A DNA stretch of 64,000 bases from Tenacibaculum sp. 190524A02b (GTDB lineage: Bacteria > Bacteroidota > Bacteroidia > Flavobacteriales > Flavobacteriaceae). The position numbers and the translations under genes were made by a program. This document shows, in pieces, positions 44,896-54,247 of this stretch. Positions within the stretch are counted from its first letter, which is position 1. The number at the start of each line of letters is the position of its first letter. Where the stretch lies: positions 558,001 to 622,000 of the forward strand of contig NZ_OZ038525.1 of NCBI RefSeq assembly GCF_964036645.1. The letters are read 5' to 3'. The notes under the pieces are model-generated. The model saw only the letters and a list, made by a program, of their open reading frames with translations, had not been told where the DNA came from and ran no database searches.

Positions 44896-46287
44896 ATGAC
44901 ATTAATCAAATCTATATCAGGAATTCGAGGGACAATTGGTGGAAGAATTGGAAATAATTTAACTCCAATTGATGCAGTTAAGTTTGCTGCAGCTTATGGA
45001 ACTTTTATTTTAAATAAAAATAAAGGAAAGAAAAAAGTAAAAATAGTTATCGGAAGAGATGCTCGAATTTCAGGTAAAATGATTACTAGTTTAGTGGCAA
45101 ATACATTAGTAGGCCTAGGTATAGATGTACTAGATTTAGGATTGTCTACAACTCCTACGGTTGAAGTAGCTGTTCCTATAGAAAAAGCAGATGGAGGAAT
45201 AATTTTAACAGCTTCACATAATCCTAAACAATGGAATGCCTTAAAACTATTAAATGAAAAAGGAGAGTTTATTGATGGTGAAGATGGAGCAGAAGTTTTA
45301 AGGTTAGCTGATAGTGCTGATTTACAGTTTGCTGAGGTTGATGGTTTAGGAATCTATAAAAAGAAAAAGAATTACATTAAAAAGCATATAAAAGAAGTTC
45401 TAAAGTTAGATTTAGTAGATAAAAAAGCTATTAAAAAAGCTAAGTTTAAAGTAGTAGTTGATGGTGTTAATTCTACAGGGGGGATTGCGGTACCAATGTT
45501 GTTGGAAGAATTAGGAGTAAAATGTATTAAATTATATTGTGAGCCTAATGGAGAGTTTCCTCATAATCCAGAACCACTAAAAGAGCATTTAACAGATATA
45601 TCTGAATTGGTAGTAAAAAAGAAAGCGGATTTCGGAATTGTTGTAGACCCAGATGTTGATCGTTTAGCTTTAATATCGGAAGATGGTTCTATGTTTGGAG
45701 AAGAATATACATTAGTTGCTTGTGCTGACTATGTTTTAGGGAAGCTAGGTGGCGGAAATACAGTATCAAATTTATCTTCTTCAAGGGCATTAAGAGATGT
45801 TACCGAAAAGCATGGGGGTGTTTATACAGCTAGTGCAGTAGGTGAAGTTAATGTCGTGAAAAAAATGAAAGAAACGGGTACAGTTATAGGAGGAGAAGGA
45901 AATGGAGGTATTATTTATCCTGATTCTCACTATGGTAGAGATTCATTAGTTGGTATAGCTTTATTTTTATCGCATTTAGCTAAAAAGAAAGTTTCCTGTA
46001 AAGAGTTAAGAGATAGTTATCCAAGCTATTTTATGAGTAAAAATAAAATTCAGTTAACTCCCAAGATAAATGTGGATGAATTATTAGTTCAGATGGCTGA
46101 AAAGTATAAAAATGAAGAAGTGAATACAATTGATGGAGTAAAAATTGACTTTACTGAAGAATGGATTCATTTAAGAAAATCTAACACAGAACCAATAATT
46201 AGAATCTATACAGAATCTAAGTCTCAAGAACAGGCAGATAATTTAGCAGAAAGATTTATAAAAGAAATTCAAGCTATTATTGATTAA
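44896..46287 (+). CDS. glmM: Phosphoglucosamine mutase
   Basis: 463 residues of the alpha-D-phosphohexomutase family. Active-site Ser is in ILTASHNPKQWNALK (near 105), the metal loop is VDPDVDRLALI (near 252), the sugar-binding loop GEGNGGIIYPDSHYGRD (near 335) and the phosphate-binding loop RKSNTEPIIRIY (near 435). The GEGNGG form fits GlmM or a related phosphomannomutase/phosphoglucomutase; GlmM is the usual annotation for this archaeal-like type in flavobacteria. Would make glucosamine-1-phosphate for UDP-GlcNAc. Confidence 0.82.
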   Translation: MTLIKSISGIRGTIGGRIGNNLTPIDAVKFAAAYGTFILNKNKGKKKVKIVIGRDARISGKMITSLVANTLVGLGIDVLDLGLSTTPTVEVAVPIEKADGGIILTASHNPKQWNALKLLNEKGEFIDGEDGAEVLRLADSADLQFAEVDGLGIYKKKKNYIKKHIKEVLKLDLVDKKAIKKAKFKVVVDGVNSTGGIAVPMLLEELGVKCIKLYCEPNGEFPHNPEPLKEHLTDISELVVKKKADFGIVVDPDVDRLALISEDGSMFGEEYTLVACADYVLGKLGGGNTVSNLSSSRALRDVTEKHGGVYTASAVGEVNVVKKMKETGTVIGGEGNGGIIYPDSHYGRDSLVGIALFLSHLAKKKVSCKELRDSYPSYFMSKNKIQLTPKINVDELLVQMAEKYKNEEVNTIDGVKIDFTEEWIHLRKSNTEPIIRIYTESKSQEQADNLAERFIKEIQAIID

Positions 46288-46376
46288 ATATGGAAAGTTG
46301 ATTGTTTATTAAACTTTTTTATAAATAAAGGAGAGGTGTTTATAAATAAGTAGTATCATAAAAACAAAGTTTGAGT

Positions 46377-47843
46377 ATGAGTTTAGAAGTTTATTTTAAT
46401 TCGTTTAGAAATAATATTGTAGGTGTTAATCAAACCTTTAAAACACCTTATGGAGAAAAAAGGTTAATATATACAGATTGGACTGCGAGTGGTAGGTTGT
46501 ATAAAGAAATAGAAGAAAAGTTGTTGTATAAATTTGGCCCTTTTGTAGCTAATACACATACAGAAACCTCTACGTCTGGAGCTGCCATGACATTAGCATA
46601 TCATAAAGCTAGAAATATTATCAAAAGACATGTAAATGCAAATGAAGATGATGTATTAATTACTGAAGGTTCTGGAATGACTGGTGTTATCAATAAATTT
46701 CAGAGAATTTTAGGACTTAAAGTTTCGGAAAGCTTAAAAGAATACACTCAAATACCAGATGAAAAAAGACCTGTTGTATTTATAAGTCATATGGAGCATC
46801 ATTCTAATCAAACTTCATGGTATGAGACAATCGCAGATGTAGAAATTGTACCTTGTAATAGTGCTGGTTTGGTTTGTTTGGATAAGTTTGAAGAGAGTAT
46901 AAAAAAATATCAAGATAGACCCATAAAAATAGCTTCAATAATAGCAGCGTCAAATGTTACAGGTATAAAAACTGATTATCATAAGGTTGCTGCTTTAATA
47001 CATAAGTACAACGGACTTTGTTTTGTTGATTTTGCATGTTCTGCACCCTATGTAGATATTAATATGCATCCTGAAAAAGAAGATGAATATTTAGATGGAA
47101 TATTCTTTTCGCCACACAAATTTTTAGGTGGACCAGGAAGCTCAGGTGTATTATTGTTTAATAAAAAACTGTATAAAAATACGATTCCTGATAATCCAGG
47201 TGGTGGAACTGTTACTTACACTAACCCTTGGGGAGAGCATGACTATATAGATGATGTAGAAACTAGAGAAGATGGTGGTACACCTGCTTTTTTACAAACA
47301 ATTCGTATTGCATTATCAATGCAACTGAAAGAGCAGATGGGAACGGATAATATGGAGAAAAGAGAAGAAGAAATTAACGCTGTTATGTTTGAGTGTTTAG
47401 AAAATTTATCAGGAGTTACAATATTGGCTCCTTTACACAAGCAAAGACTAAGTATTTTTTCCTTTTATTTTCAAGAGTATCATTTTAATTTGGTAGTGAA
47501 ACTATTGAACGATCGATTTGGAATTCAAACTAGAGGAGGATGTTCATGTGCAGGTACTTATGGGCATTATTTATTAAATGTAGATCAATATTCTTCTCAT
47601 AAAATTCAAGATCAAATTATAGAAGGTTGTAGTATGGATAAGCCAGGTTGGATTCGTTTATCAATGCATCCAACAATAACTAATGAAGAAGTTAGTTATA
47701 TATGTGATTCGTTAAAAGAATTAGCAGAGAATATAGAAAACTGGTCTAAAGACTATCATTATGACTTGTCAAAAGATGATTATGTACATAATACTGTTGA
47801 ACCAGTAGAAAAGAAACTTGTTTCTGATTGGTTTGCTATTTAG
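46377..47843 (+). CDS. Class V aminotransferase, SufS-like fold
   Basis: 488 residues from the ATG at 46377 (MSLEVYFNSF); an in-frame TTG two codons upstream is a weaker choice. PLP fold type I: EGSGMTGVINKF, HMEHHSNQTSWYE, SNVTGIKTD, VDFACSAPYVDI, and the PLP lysine in FFSPHKFLGGPGSSG (near 247). RGGCSCAGTYG near residue 385 has two Cys in the place of the SufS catalytic loop, but the protein is longer than SufS. Possible cysteine desulfurase or kynureninase-like enzyme; substrate not known. The M14 gene starts at the base after its stop. Confidence 0.75.
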   Translation: MSLEVYFNSFRNNIVGVNQTFKTPYGEKRLIYTDWTASGRLYKEIEEKLLYKFGPFVANTHTETSTSGAAMTLAYHKARNIIKRHVNANEDDVLITEGSGMTGVINKFQRILGLKVSESLKEYTQIPDEKRPVVFISHMEHHSNQTSWYETIADVEIVPCNSAGLVCLDKFEESIKKYQDRPIKIASIIAASNVTGIKTDYHKVAALIHKYNGLCFVDFACSAPYVDINMHPEKEDEYLDGIFFSPHKFLGGPGSSGVLLFNKKLYKNTIPDNPGGGTVTYTNPWGEHDYIDDVETREDGGTPAFLQTIRIALSMQLKEQMGTDNMEKREEEINAVMFECLENLSGVTILAPLHKQRLSIFSFYFQEYHFNLVVKLLNDRFGIQTRGGCSCAGTYGHYLLNVDQYSSHKIQDQIIEGCSMDKPGWIRLSMHPTITNEEVSYICDSLKELAENIENWSKDYHYDLSKDDYVHNTVEPVEKKLVSDWFAI

Positions 47844-48905
47844 ATGAAAAGAATGAAAATATTAGATATAAGTTTTTTAGAAGAAAACTACTTAAGGATA
47901 AAAGAAAATACCCTTCAAGGAAGGTGGATAACATTCAATGAAATCAAAGAATTGTTTGCTTCTTTACCAAGTTTTATAGAGTATGAATTAATAGGAGAGT
48001 CAGAGCGAGAAGTACCTATTTATAAACTTAAACTAGGAAATGGAAGTAAGAAGATTTTAATGTGGAGTCAGATGCACGGTAATGAAAGTACTGGAACTAA
48101 AGCAGTGTTTGATTTTTTAAACTTCCTTAAATATGAGTCAACAACTGAAATAGTAAAAACGATTCTTTCAAATACAGAAATACATATTATTCCAATGTTA
48201 AACCCAGATGGAGCTCAAGCTTATACAAGAGTTAACTCATTTGGAGTAGATTTAAATAGAGACGCTGTTGCTTTACAAGCAAAAGAAAGTAAATTACTAA
48301 GGAAGATTTTGGATAAAATAAATCCTGAGTTTTGTTTTAATTTACATGATCAAAGAACAATATTTGGAGTAGAAGGAACTAAAAACCCAGCAACAATTTC
48401 TTTCTTGGCTCCATCAGAAGAAGAGAGTAGAAAAATAACTGATGGAAGAAAAGAGACTATGAATGTAATAGTAGTTATGAATGAATTGTTGCAAAAAGTG
48501 ATACCTAATCATGTAGGAAGATACACAGATGAGTTTTATCCTACCGCAACAGGAGATAATTTTCAAAAACTAGGTCATAACACAATTTTAATTGAAGCAG
48601 GTCATTATCCAAATGACTATGAAAGAGAGTTGGTAAGAAAGTTTAATTTTTATGCCATCCTTCAAGGAGTATATCATATATCAATTACAGAAGACTTTAA
48701 AATATATGAAAAATACTTTTCAATACCTAATAATGTAAAGAACTTTTTTGATGTAATTTATAGGTCAAAAAATAATAAAAAAGATATAGCATATCAGTAC
48801 GTAGAAAAGATAGAAAGTAATAAATTTGCACTCGATTTAGTTAAAGAGAAGGAAGGTGACTTATCATCATATTTATCTCACAAAGAATTCAATATAAATG
48901 AATGA
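47844..48905 (+). CDS. M14 family zinc carboxypeptidase
   Basis: 353 residues without a signal peptide. Zinc ligands are in SQMHGNES (His78, Glu81) and in FCFNLHDQ (His near 168). Substrate-binding residues lie in IPMLNPDGAQAYTR and DLNRDA (near 137-142), and the catalytic Glu in ILIEAGHYPND (near 253). These are the M14 family marks. The start follows the aminotransferase stop directly (TAGATG), so both form an operon; the AsnC-type regulator comes next. A peptide or amidated amino acid catabolic role is inferred. Confidence 0.82.
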   Translation: MKRMKILDISFLEENYLRIKENTLQGRWITFNEIKELFASLPSFIEYELIGESEREVPIYKLKLGNGSKKILMWSQMHGNESTGTKAVFDFLNFLKYESTTEIVKTILSNTEIHIIPMLNPDGAQAYTRVNSFGVDLNRDAVALQAKESKLLRKILDKINPEFCFNLHDQRTIFGVEGTKNPATISFLAPSEEESRKITDGRKETMNVIVVMNELLQKVIPNHVGRYTDEFYPTATGDNFQKLGHNTILIEAGHYPNDYERELVRKFNFYAILQGVYHISITEDFKIYEKYFSIPNNVKNFFDVIYRSKNNKKDIAYQYVEKIESNKFALDLVKEKEGDLSSYLSHKEFNINE

Positions 48906-48985
48906 TAATTGTCTTTCTTTCAAACAAATCATTTAATTATTAAAAAAAAAACATATTTTAGCAATATTATTTGAATAAAAATAAG

Positions 48986-49465
48986 ATGAAGAAATTTGTA
49001 TTAGATGAAATAGATCATCAAATCTTAGACATTTTAATAGAGAATGCTCGGACACCATTTACAGATATAGCCAAAAAATTACTTGTATCAGCAGGGACTA
49101 TTCATGTTCGTGTTAAGAAGATGGAAGATGAAGGGATTATAGAAGGTTCTACCTTAACCCTTAATTACGAAAAAATGGGGTATTCTTTTATAGCTCATGT
49201 AGGTGTTTTTCTTGAAAAAACATCAATGACACAACATGTTTTGGATAACTTAAGACTTATTCCTAATGTAACAGTGGCTTATGTAACTGCTGGAAAGTAT
49301 AATATTTTCTGTAAAGTAAGAGCAAGAAGCACAAATGATGCGAAGGATATTATTTATAGGGTGGATGATATTCATGGGGTTAACAGAACAGAAACTATGA
49401 TATCATTAGAAGAAAGTATAAATGATAAAAAGCGTCTAATGCACGCAATTTTTAAAGAAATTTAA
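48986..49465 (+). CDS. Lrp/AsnC family transcriptional regulator
   Basis: 159 residues from the ATG at 48986 (MKKFVLDEIDHQILD); an in-frame TTG five codons upstream is less likely. N-terminal helix-turn-helix: ILDILIENARTPFTDIAKKL, SAGTIHVRVKKMEDEGII. C-terminal RAM domain: NYEKMGYSFIAHVGV, HVLDNLRLIPNVTVAYVTAGKYNI. Controls amino-acid-related genes, probably as an octamer. Located 80 bp after the M14 peptidase on the same strand. Terminator at 49478-49510. Confidence 0.92.
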   Translation: MKKFVLDEIDHQILDILIENARTPFTDIAKKLLVSAGTIHVRVKKMEDEGIIEGSTLTLNYEKMGYSFIAHVGVFLEKTSMTQHVLDNLRLIPNVTVAYVTAGKYNIFCKVRARSTNDAKDIIYRVDDIHGVNRTETMISLEESINDKKRLMHAIFKEI

Positions 49466-49477
49466 GTATTAAAAATA

Positions 49478-49511
49478 AAAGGGTTGCAAATTTTGCAGCC
49501 CTTTTTTTTAT
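49478..49511 (+). terminator. Terminator after the Lrp/AsnC gene
   Basis: AAAGGGTTGCAAA / TTTTGCAGCCCTTT (49478-49490, 49491-49504) with T run; long stem with small mismatches. Confidence 0.75.
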
Positions 49512-49553
49512 TAATTAACTTTTTTATTTTAGTTTTAATTGATTAACCTAGGA

Positions 49554-50414
49554 TTATAGTTTTTCATATTCTTCTTTAGAAATTTCTCCAGAGCGAATTT
49601 TACGTAACTCTTGTATTTTAGAGAGTATAAAATTATGTATATCTGATCTAATATCTTTAGGTTTTTTTAAGCCTTTACGTAAATTACCAGGTAAAACATA
49701 ATTATCATAGTAGTAGAAGAAATTGTAGTCGAAATCACCAACTGATAAATTATATTGACCTAACAAATAACCTAAACGAAAAGCTGAGCGACGCTGAGCT
49801 GCAGTTCCATGATGGTTTGGACTATTTATGTTATTGTCTCCAATTGAACCAGCAAAATTATAAGCAGGAGCAGCTTGTGTCCATGTAGCATTGTAACCAT
49901 TAGGTTTTCTTATATAATAACCAGCAAAAGCATCAGCTTCTAACTCTCCAGCTCTAGCAGTGTTTTCTCTTCTTGAAGGAAAATTATTTCTAAATTGTAA
50001 TTGATGGCCTACCTCATGAGCTTGAACCATAGCACAAGAAATTCTTCCGCCTCTGTTTAGGGCTAAATTATATAATTGCTCACCAAAAATAATATAACCA
50101 CGTCCATATGAAATGGCATTAGCCGTACCATCTCCTTTTGCAAAATATAAAGGAATTGGATTAATGTTGAAAACACTAGCAATTTTATTGTTTTGATTTT
50201 TTAAAAAGTTAGTCTCTGATTGATTCACAATAGTAGAACCGATATAGGCATTTTGCCCCCAGTATTGATCAATAAAGCTACACTCTTTGTGAGAATGTTT
50301 ACTGTTTAGTTCAATAGAAGAAGGTGATTCTACTGGAGTAGATTCGTTATTGTTACAACTATTAAATAATATAGAAGCAACGAATATTAGTGTGAAGGGT
50401 TTAAAATTTTTCAT
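49554..50414 (-). CDS. Zinc metallopeptidase-like lipoprotein
   Basis: 286 residues with lipoprotein signal (VASILFNSC, Cys20). VQAHEVGHQLQF at 131-142 is an HEXXH site (His133, Glu134, His137), and ELEADAFAGYY about 22 residues later supplies the third ligand, as in YpfJ/neutral zinc peptidases and M48-like families (E.EAD.FAG.Y). GDNNINSPNHHGTAAQRRSAFRLGY resembles the end part of these peptidases (HGT...R..AF..G). Exported and membrane-anchored. Single gene, substrate unknown. Confidence 0.75.
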   Translation of the reverse strand: MKNFKPFTLIFVASILFNSCNNNESTPVESPSSIELNSKHSHKECSFIDQYWGQNAYIGSTIVNQSETNFLKNQNNKIASVFNINPIPLYFAKGDGTANAISYGRGYIIFGEQLYNLALNRGGRISCAMVQAHEVGHQLQFRNNFPSRRENTARAGELEADAFAGYYIRKPNGYNATWTQAAPAYNFAGSIGDNNINSPNHHGTAAQRRSAFRLGYLLGQYNLSVGDFDYNFFYYYDNYVLPGNLRKGLKKPKDIRSDIHNFILSKIQELRKIRSGEISKEEYEKL

Positions 50415-50669
50415 TTAATTAAATTGGGTTTATAAAAAGTTAATTAATTGATAATATTATACTATATATAGGGAATAAAGTATAAAAATTGCAACGTGTT
50501 TAAAATAAAACAAATGAGAGTTATTTGTTTTATTATAAACATTTAATAAGAGCGTAGCTATATTTTAACTACTTTTTTGTTTTGGTTGGAGTAATTACGG
50601 TAATAAAGTATTTTTCGTAAGGACGAGGTTAGTGAATTAGATAAAATAATTTATAATGCTAAAAATAAC

Positions 50670-51368
50670 TTAGTACACTTCCCAATCAAACTTTTTTAAT
50701 AAATCATTCCAGTCTTCAGGTAAAGATGATTTGAGAACTAGCTCTTCGTTAGTAAAAGGATGCTTAAAGATTAGTTTATAAGCATGGAGAAATAAGTTTT
50801 CATAACTAAACTCTTTAATAAACATTAGATTATGGTTCTTGTCACCATATTTAGGATCACCAATTAATGGATGACTAATTTTATTGGTGTGTATTCGTAA
50901 TTGATGTAATCTACCAGTTTTTGGAGTTAATTTAACTAGACTATATCTAGAGGTATCGTAAGGTTTTACAGGAATATTTAAGGTAATAGTTTGAAGAGTA
51001 TTTAACTCTGTTTCCGCTTCCTTGTGTATCTTTGCATCTCTACCTTTTACAGGAGAGTCCATAATGAGTTTATCTGGAGCATGACCTCTTACAACGCCTA
51101 AATAAGCTTTTTCGATTTGATTTTGAGTAAAAAGTTGCTGAAATTTGGAAACAAATTTTTTGTCTTTACACAAAAGAATAATACCAGAAGTTTTTCTATC
51201 TAGTCTATGAATAGGGTAGAGTTTATTTCCAGTTTGATCTAAAAGTAATTGCAAAAGAGATTTTTCATCAGCAACATTTCTAGAATGATGTGCATGATGA
51301 ACAACAACGTTATTGGGTTTTGTTACACAAATAAAATATTCATCTTGATAAATTATTTCAACTTTCAA
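50670..51368 (-). CDS. RluA-family tRNA pseudouridine synthase, TruC-like
   Basis: 232 residues. The catalytic motif HRLDRKTSGIILLCKD holds the Asp (about residue 56), followed by the KAYLGVVRG strand, the GRLHQLRIHTNKISHPLIGDPKYG segment and a late FLHAYKLIFKHPF. There is no S4 domain. The N-terminus IYQDEYFICVTKPNNVVVHHA is typical of TruC (tRNA U65) enzymes. It ends 11 bp after the start of the MFS gene on the same strand, so it forms a pair with it. Confidence 0.87.
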   Translation of the reverse strand: MKVEIIYQDEYFICVTKPNNVVVHHAHHSRNVADEKSLLQLLLDQTGNKLYPIHRLDRKTSGIILLCKDKKFVSKFQQLFTQNQIEKAYLGVVRGHAPDKLIMDSPVKGRDAKIHKEAETELNTLQTITLNIPVKPYDTSRYSLVKLTPKTGRLHQLRIHTNKISHPLIGDPKYGDKNHNLMFIKEFSYENLFLHAYKLIFKHPFTNEELVLKSSLPEDWNDLLKKFDWEVY

Positions 51369-51378
51369 AATACAAAAA

Positions 51379-52578
51379 TTAATGATTAAACTTATTTTTT
51401 ACACTGACTAATAAAACAAAACTAATTACCCCGCAAACAAGAAAGCCTGTAAATAAAGGAACAACATTTATAGTAATATATTTACCAATATAAGTAGCAA
51501 TAGGAACAGCCATAATAGTTGATATAAATCCATTAAAAGCAGCACCAACTCCTGCTATGTGTCCAATAGGTTCCATGGCTAAAGCTCTTAAATTTCCAAA
51601 TAAAAAACCAATAGCAAAAAATTGACAGCCGAAAAATAATAATAAAATAGAGATGCTAGGATTAGCATTTCCAGAAAAAAGGAAAATATAAATTATAGGA
51701 ATAATTATGAAAATAATTGTGAAAAAATAAACAAGTTTAAACATTCCATATTTCATAACAAATTTACCGTTTAAAAAGGTAGCTAACCCGACAGAAATAG
51801 CTAAACAGGCAAAAATAAAAGGAAATTCTTCAATTAGGTTATATTGTACTTCAAATATATGCTGGGAAGCACTTAAATAAACCATAAAAGACCCTGTAAT
51901 AAAACCAGAAATAAGTGTAAAAACAACAGCTTGTTTAAATTTAATAAACTCTTTAAATCCACTGTAAAATAAAGATAAAGAAAGTTTAGATTTAAAGTTC
52001 TCATTTAAAGTTTCGGGTTGTCTTTTCCATAGCCAAATCATTACTATAAATCCAAAAATAAGTTGGCTAGTAAATATTGATTTCCATCCCCAAAAATCTA
52101 AAAATACCTTACCTATAGATGGCGCTACTACTGGTACTAATATAAAAATGACAACAATAAAAGACATAATTCTGGCCATGTAATTTCCACTAAAACTATC
52201 TCTAACCATAGCTATACTTATAGTTCTTGGAGCTGATAAACCAATACCTTGTAGTATTCTTCCAAAGATCATAGTTTCTAAAGAATTAGCTGTAATGCAT
52301 ATAAAACTAGCAATGGTAAAGATTAAAAAGCCAAGATAGATAATAGGTTTTCTTCCCAGACTATCAGATAAAGGACCAGAAATTAGTTGGCCAAAACCTA
52401 AGCCTAAAAATATCATAGTAATTAAAAGTTGTTTATCTTCACTATTAGTAGCTTTAATAGAGGTGCCTATTTGTGATAAAGCGGGCAAGAGGGCATCAAT
52501 TGCTAGAGCAACAAGAGACATTAAAGAAGCCATTAAAAAAATAAACTCTAAACCAGAGGAATCTTTAGATTTTTGCAT
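51379..52578 (-). CDS. Bcr/CflA-type MFS multidrug exporter
   Basis: 399 residues with twelve hydrophobic segments. FLGLGFGQLISGPLSDSLGRKPIIYLG (about 52-78) carries the MFS motif between helices 2 and 3 (GPLSDSLGRKP), and LQGIGLSAPRTISIAMVRD (about 112-130) is the Bcr/CflA motif. The second half lacks a clear repeat of motif A. Substrate unknown, probably drug or small-molecule export. It is the first gene of a pair with the pseudouridine synthase gene. Divergent from the ECF sigma gene. Confidence 0.85.
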   Translation of the reverse strand: MQKSKDSSGLEFIFLMASLMSLVALAIDALLPALSQIGTSIKATNSEDKQLLITMIFLGLGFGQLISGPLSDSLGRKPIIYLGFLIFTIASFICITANSLETMIFGRILQGIGLSAPRTISIAMVRDSFSGNYMARIMSFIVVIFILVPVVAPSIGKVFLDFWGWKSIFTSQLIFGFIVMIWLWKRQPETLNENFKSKLSLSLFYSGFKEFIKFKQAVVFTLISGFITGSFMVYLSASQHIFEVQYNLIEEFPFIFACLAISVGLATFLNGKFVMKYGMFKLVYFFTIIFIIIPIIYIFLFSGNANPSISILLLFFGCQFFAIGFLFGNLRALAMEPIGHIAGVGAAFNGFISTIMAVPIATYIGKYITINVVPLFTGFLVCGVISFVLLVSVKNKFNH

Positions 52579-52639
52579 TGGGCAAAATTAATGTACTTCG
52601 TATAAAATTTTATGTAAATTATTAAGTTTTTATTAAATT

Positions 52640-52735
52640 GGTGCTATTAGCAAGATTGAAGGGTAGGGTAAGACTAATAGCACCTCTATCTAATTAATTT
52701 GTATTTAAAACAATTAAAAATGATTTTACCCTACC
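52640..52735 (+). promoter_or_regulatory. Interlocking inverted repeats, possible pseudoknot
   Basis: Two perfect inverted repeats interlock: an 11-bp pair GGTGCTATTAG / CTAATAGCACC (52640-52650, 52674-52684), and a 10-bp pair GGTAGGGTAA / TTACCCTACC (52662-52671, 52726-52735), whose first arm lies within the loop of the first. As RNA this is an H-type pseudoknot; as DNA, two operators. It lies 31 bp before the ECF sigma gene. Confidence 0.55.
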
Positions 52736-52753
52736 AATTTTTTAAAAAAATAG

Positions 52754-52761
52754 TAAGTTTG
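52754..52761 (+). promoter_or_regulatory. Promoter -7 box of the ECF sigma gene, near-leaderless
   Basis: TAAGTTTG (52754-52761) is 5 bp before the ATG at 52767. With the usual spacing the transcript would begin at or next to the start codon. If so, the pseudoknot region upstream is not in this transcript. Confidence 0.45.
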
Positions 52762-52766
52762 TTGCA

Positions 52767-53282
52767 ATGAAAGTAAAAAAATCAATTTGCGAACCCAAAG
52801 TATTCAATGAGGTTTATGAAGAGCATTCAAAAACCTTATACAACTTTATGTACTACAAATGTGGTGATAAAAGTTTAGCAGAGGACTTTGTACAAGACTC
52901 TTATGTTAAGTTGTGGGGTAATTGTTCAAAAGTACTCATAGAAAAAGCAAAATCTTTTTTGTTTACAGTTGCTAATAACTTATTTTTAAATCATGTAGCA
53001 CATAATAAGATAGTTTTAAAACATTCTTCAGAACATAAAAAAGATTATACTAATGAAACTCCTGAGTTTTTAATTGAAGAACAAGAATTTTTACAAAAGC
53101 TTAAAAAGGCAATAGCCGATTTACCAGAAAAGCAAAGAGAGGTATTTTTGCTAAATAGAATAGATAAAAAGAAGTATAAAGAAATATCTGAAATGCTTGG
53201 AATATCTGTTAAAGCAGTTGAAAAAAGAATGTCTTTAGCATTAAAAGTATTGAGAGAAAAAATAGGGAGTAATTTTAAGTAG
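52767..53282 (+). CDS. ECF-type RNA polymerase sigma factor (FecI-like)
   Basis: 171 residues. Sigma region 2 about 15-80: NEVYEEHSKTLYNFMYYK, DKSLAEDFVQDSYVKLW. Region 4 about 115-165: DLPEKQREVFLLNRIDKKKYKEI and SEMLGISVKAVEKRMSLALKVL. No extra domain. It is followed by FecR and a receptor with an STN domain, i.e. the complete outer-membrane-to-cytoplasm signalling chain. It should recognise the receptor operon's promoter once freed by FecR. A small hairpin GGTAATTT-TT-AAATTACC (53283-53300) lies between it and the fecR gene. Confidence 0.92.
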   Translation: MKVKKSICEPKVFNEVYEEHSKTLYNFMYYKCGDKSLAEDFVQDSYVKLWGNCSKVLIEKAKSFLFTVANNLFLNHVAHNKIVLKHSSEHKKDYTNETPEFLIEEQEFLQKLKKAIADLPEKQREVFLLNRIDKKKYKEISEMLGISVKAVEKRMSLALKVLREKIGSNFK

Positions 53283-53332
53283 GGTAATTTTTAAATTACC
53301 TGTTATAATAGTAGATAGATAGACAGAAAATA

Positions 53333-54247
53333 ATGAAAAATAATAAAAATGATGATGTTTTTTTAGCCCGATGGCTAAATCAAGAGCTTACAGAAGAGGA
53401 GCTTGCAGGCTTTAAGGAGTCTTCAGATTACTCTTTGTATGATAAGATAGCTAAAGTATCAGCTGAATTTGAAGCTCCAGAATTTGAAAAAGAAAAAGTT
53501 TTAGGAGGTATTAAAGCTAAGTTGGCTACTACTAATATTAAAGAAAAGAAGTCAAAGGTTATAAAGATGAACTGGGTTTATGGTGCTGCTGCTTCGGTAT
53601 TACTTCTTTTTAGTTTATTCTATTATGTAAACCAACCTGTTTGTTATAAAACAGGGTATGGAGAGCAAATGGCAGTTACATTACCTGATGGTTCTGAGGT
53701 TATTTTAAATTCCAAGTCATCAATTGAATATGATGAGAATAAATGGGATGCTCAAAGAAAAATTAACTTGAGTGGAGAAGCTTTTTTTAAAGTAGAGAAA
53801 GGGCAGAAATTTAGTGTTTTAACTGAGTATGGAGAGGTTAATGTGTTAGGAACTCAATTTAATGTAAACGCAAGTAACAAGTTTATTGAAGTGCATTGTT
53901 TTGAAGGTAAAGTAAAGGTGGTTTCAGAGGAAGTAGAAAGTATTTTAACTAAAGGTCGTGCGTTTAGAAATATGGATAAACCTGAAGAGTGGGAAATATT
54001 ACAATCTGAACCTTCATGGAAAAACGGAGAAACCTCGTTTAAAAGTATACCTTTAAAATATGTAATAAGGTCTATAGAAAATCAATATGGAATTGAAATA
54101 AAATCTACAAATTTAGACTTAAAACAAAAGTTTACAGGAAGTTTTACTCATGCTAATTTAGAAGTTGCTTTAAAAACTGTTTTTGAACCTATGAAAATAG
54201 GAGTTATATTTACAGACTCAAAAACAGTGAGATTAGTTAAGCAATAA
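53333..54247 (+). CDS. FecR family anti-sigma/sigma regulator
   Basis: 304 residues. A cytoplasmic N-terminal part (1-80), a single span (about 81-99, WVYGAAASVLLLFSLFYYV), and a periplasmic FecR domain (about 105-210): YGEQMAVTLPDGSEVILNSKSSI is the usual opening and GEAFFKVEKGQKFSV the second motif. DUF4974 C-terminal domain follows from about 230 (FKSIPLKYVIRSIENQYGIEIKS). It receives the signal from the receptor's STN domain and controls the sigma factor. Stop abuts the receptor gene directly (TAAATG). Confidence 0.92.
   Translation: MKNNKNDDVFLARWLNQELTEEELAGFKESSDYSLYDKIAKVSAEFEAPEFEKEKVLGGIKAKLATTNIKEKKSKVIKMNWVYGAAASVLLLFSLFYYVNQPVCYKTGYGEQMAVTLPDGSEVILNSKSSIEYDENKWDAQRKINLSGEAFFKVEKGQKFSVLTEYGEVNVLGTQFNVNASNKFIEVHCFEGKVKVVSEEVESILTKGRAFRNMDKPEEWEILQSEPSWKNGETSFKSIPLKYVIRSIENQYGIEIKSTNLDLKQKFTGSFTHANLEVALKTVFEPMKIGVIFTDSKTVRLVKQ

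Noticed and set aside
53283..53300. Hairpin between sigma and fecR genes as a terminator
   Set aside because: The stem is pure A/T apart from two G-C pairs and has no T run; the genes are best seen as one operon.
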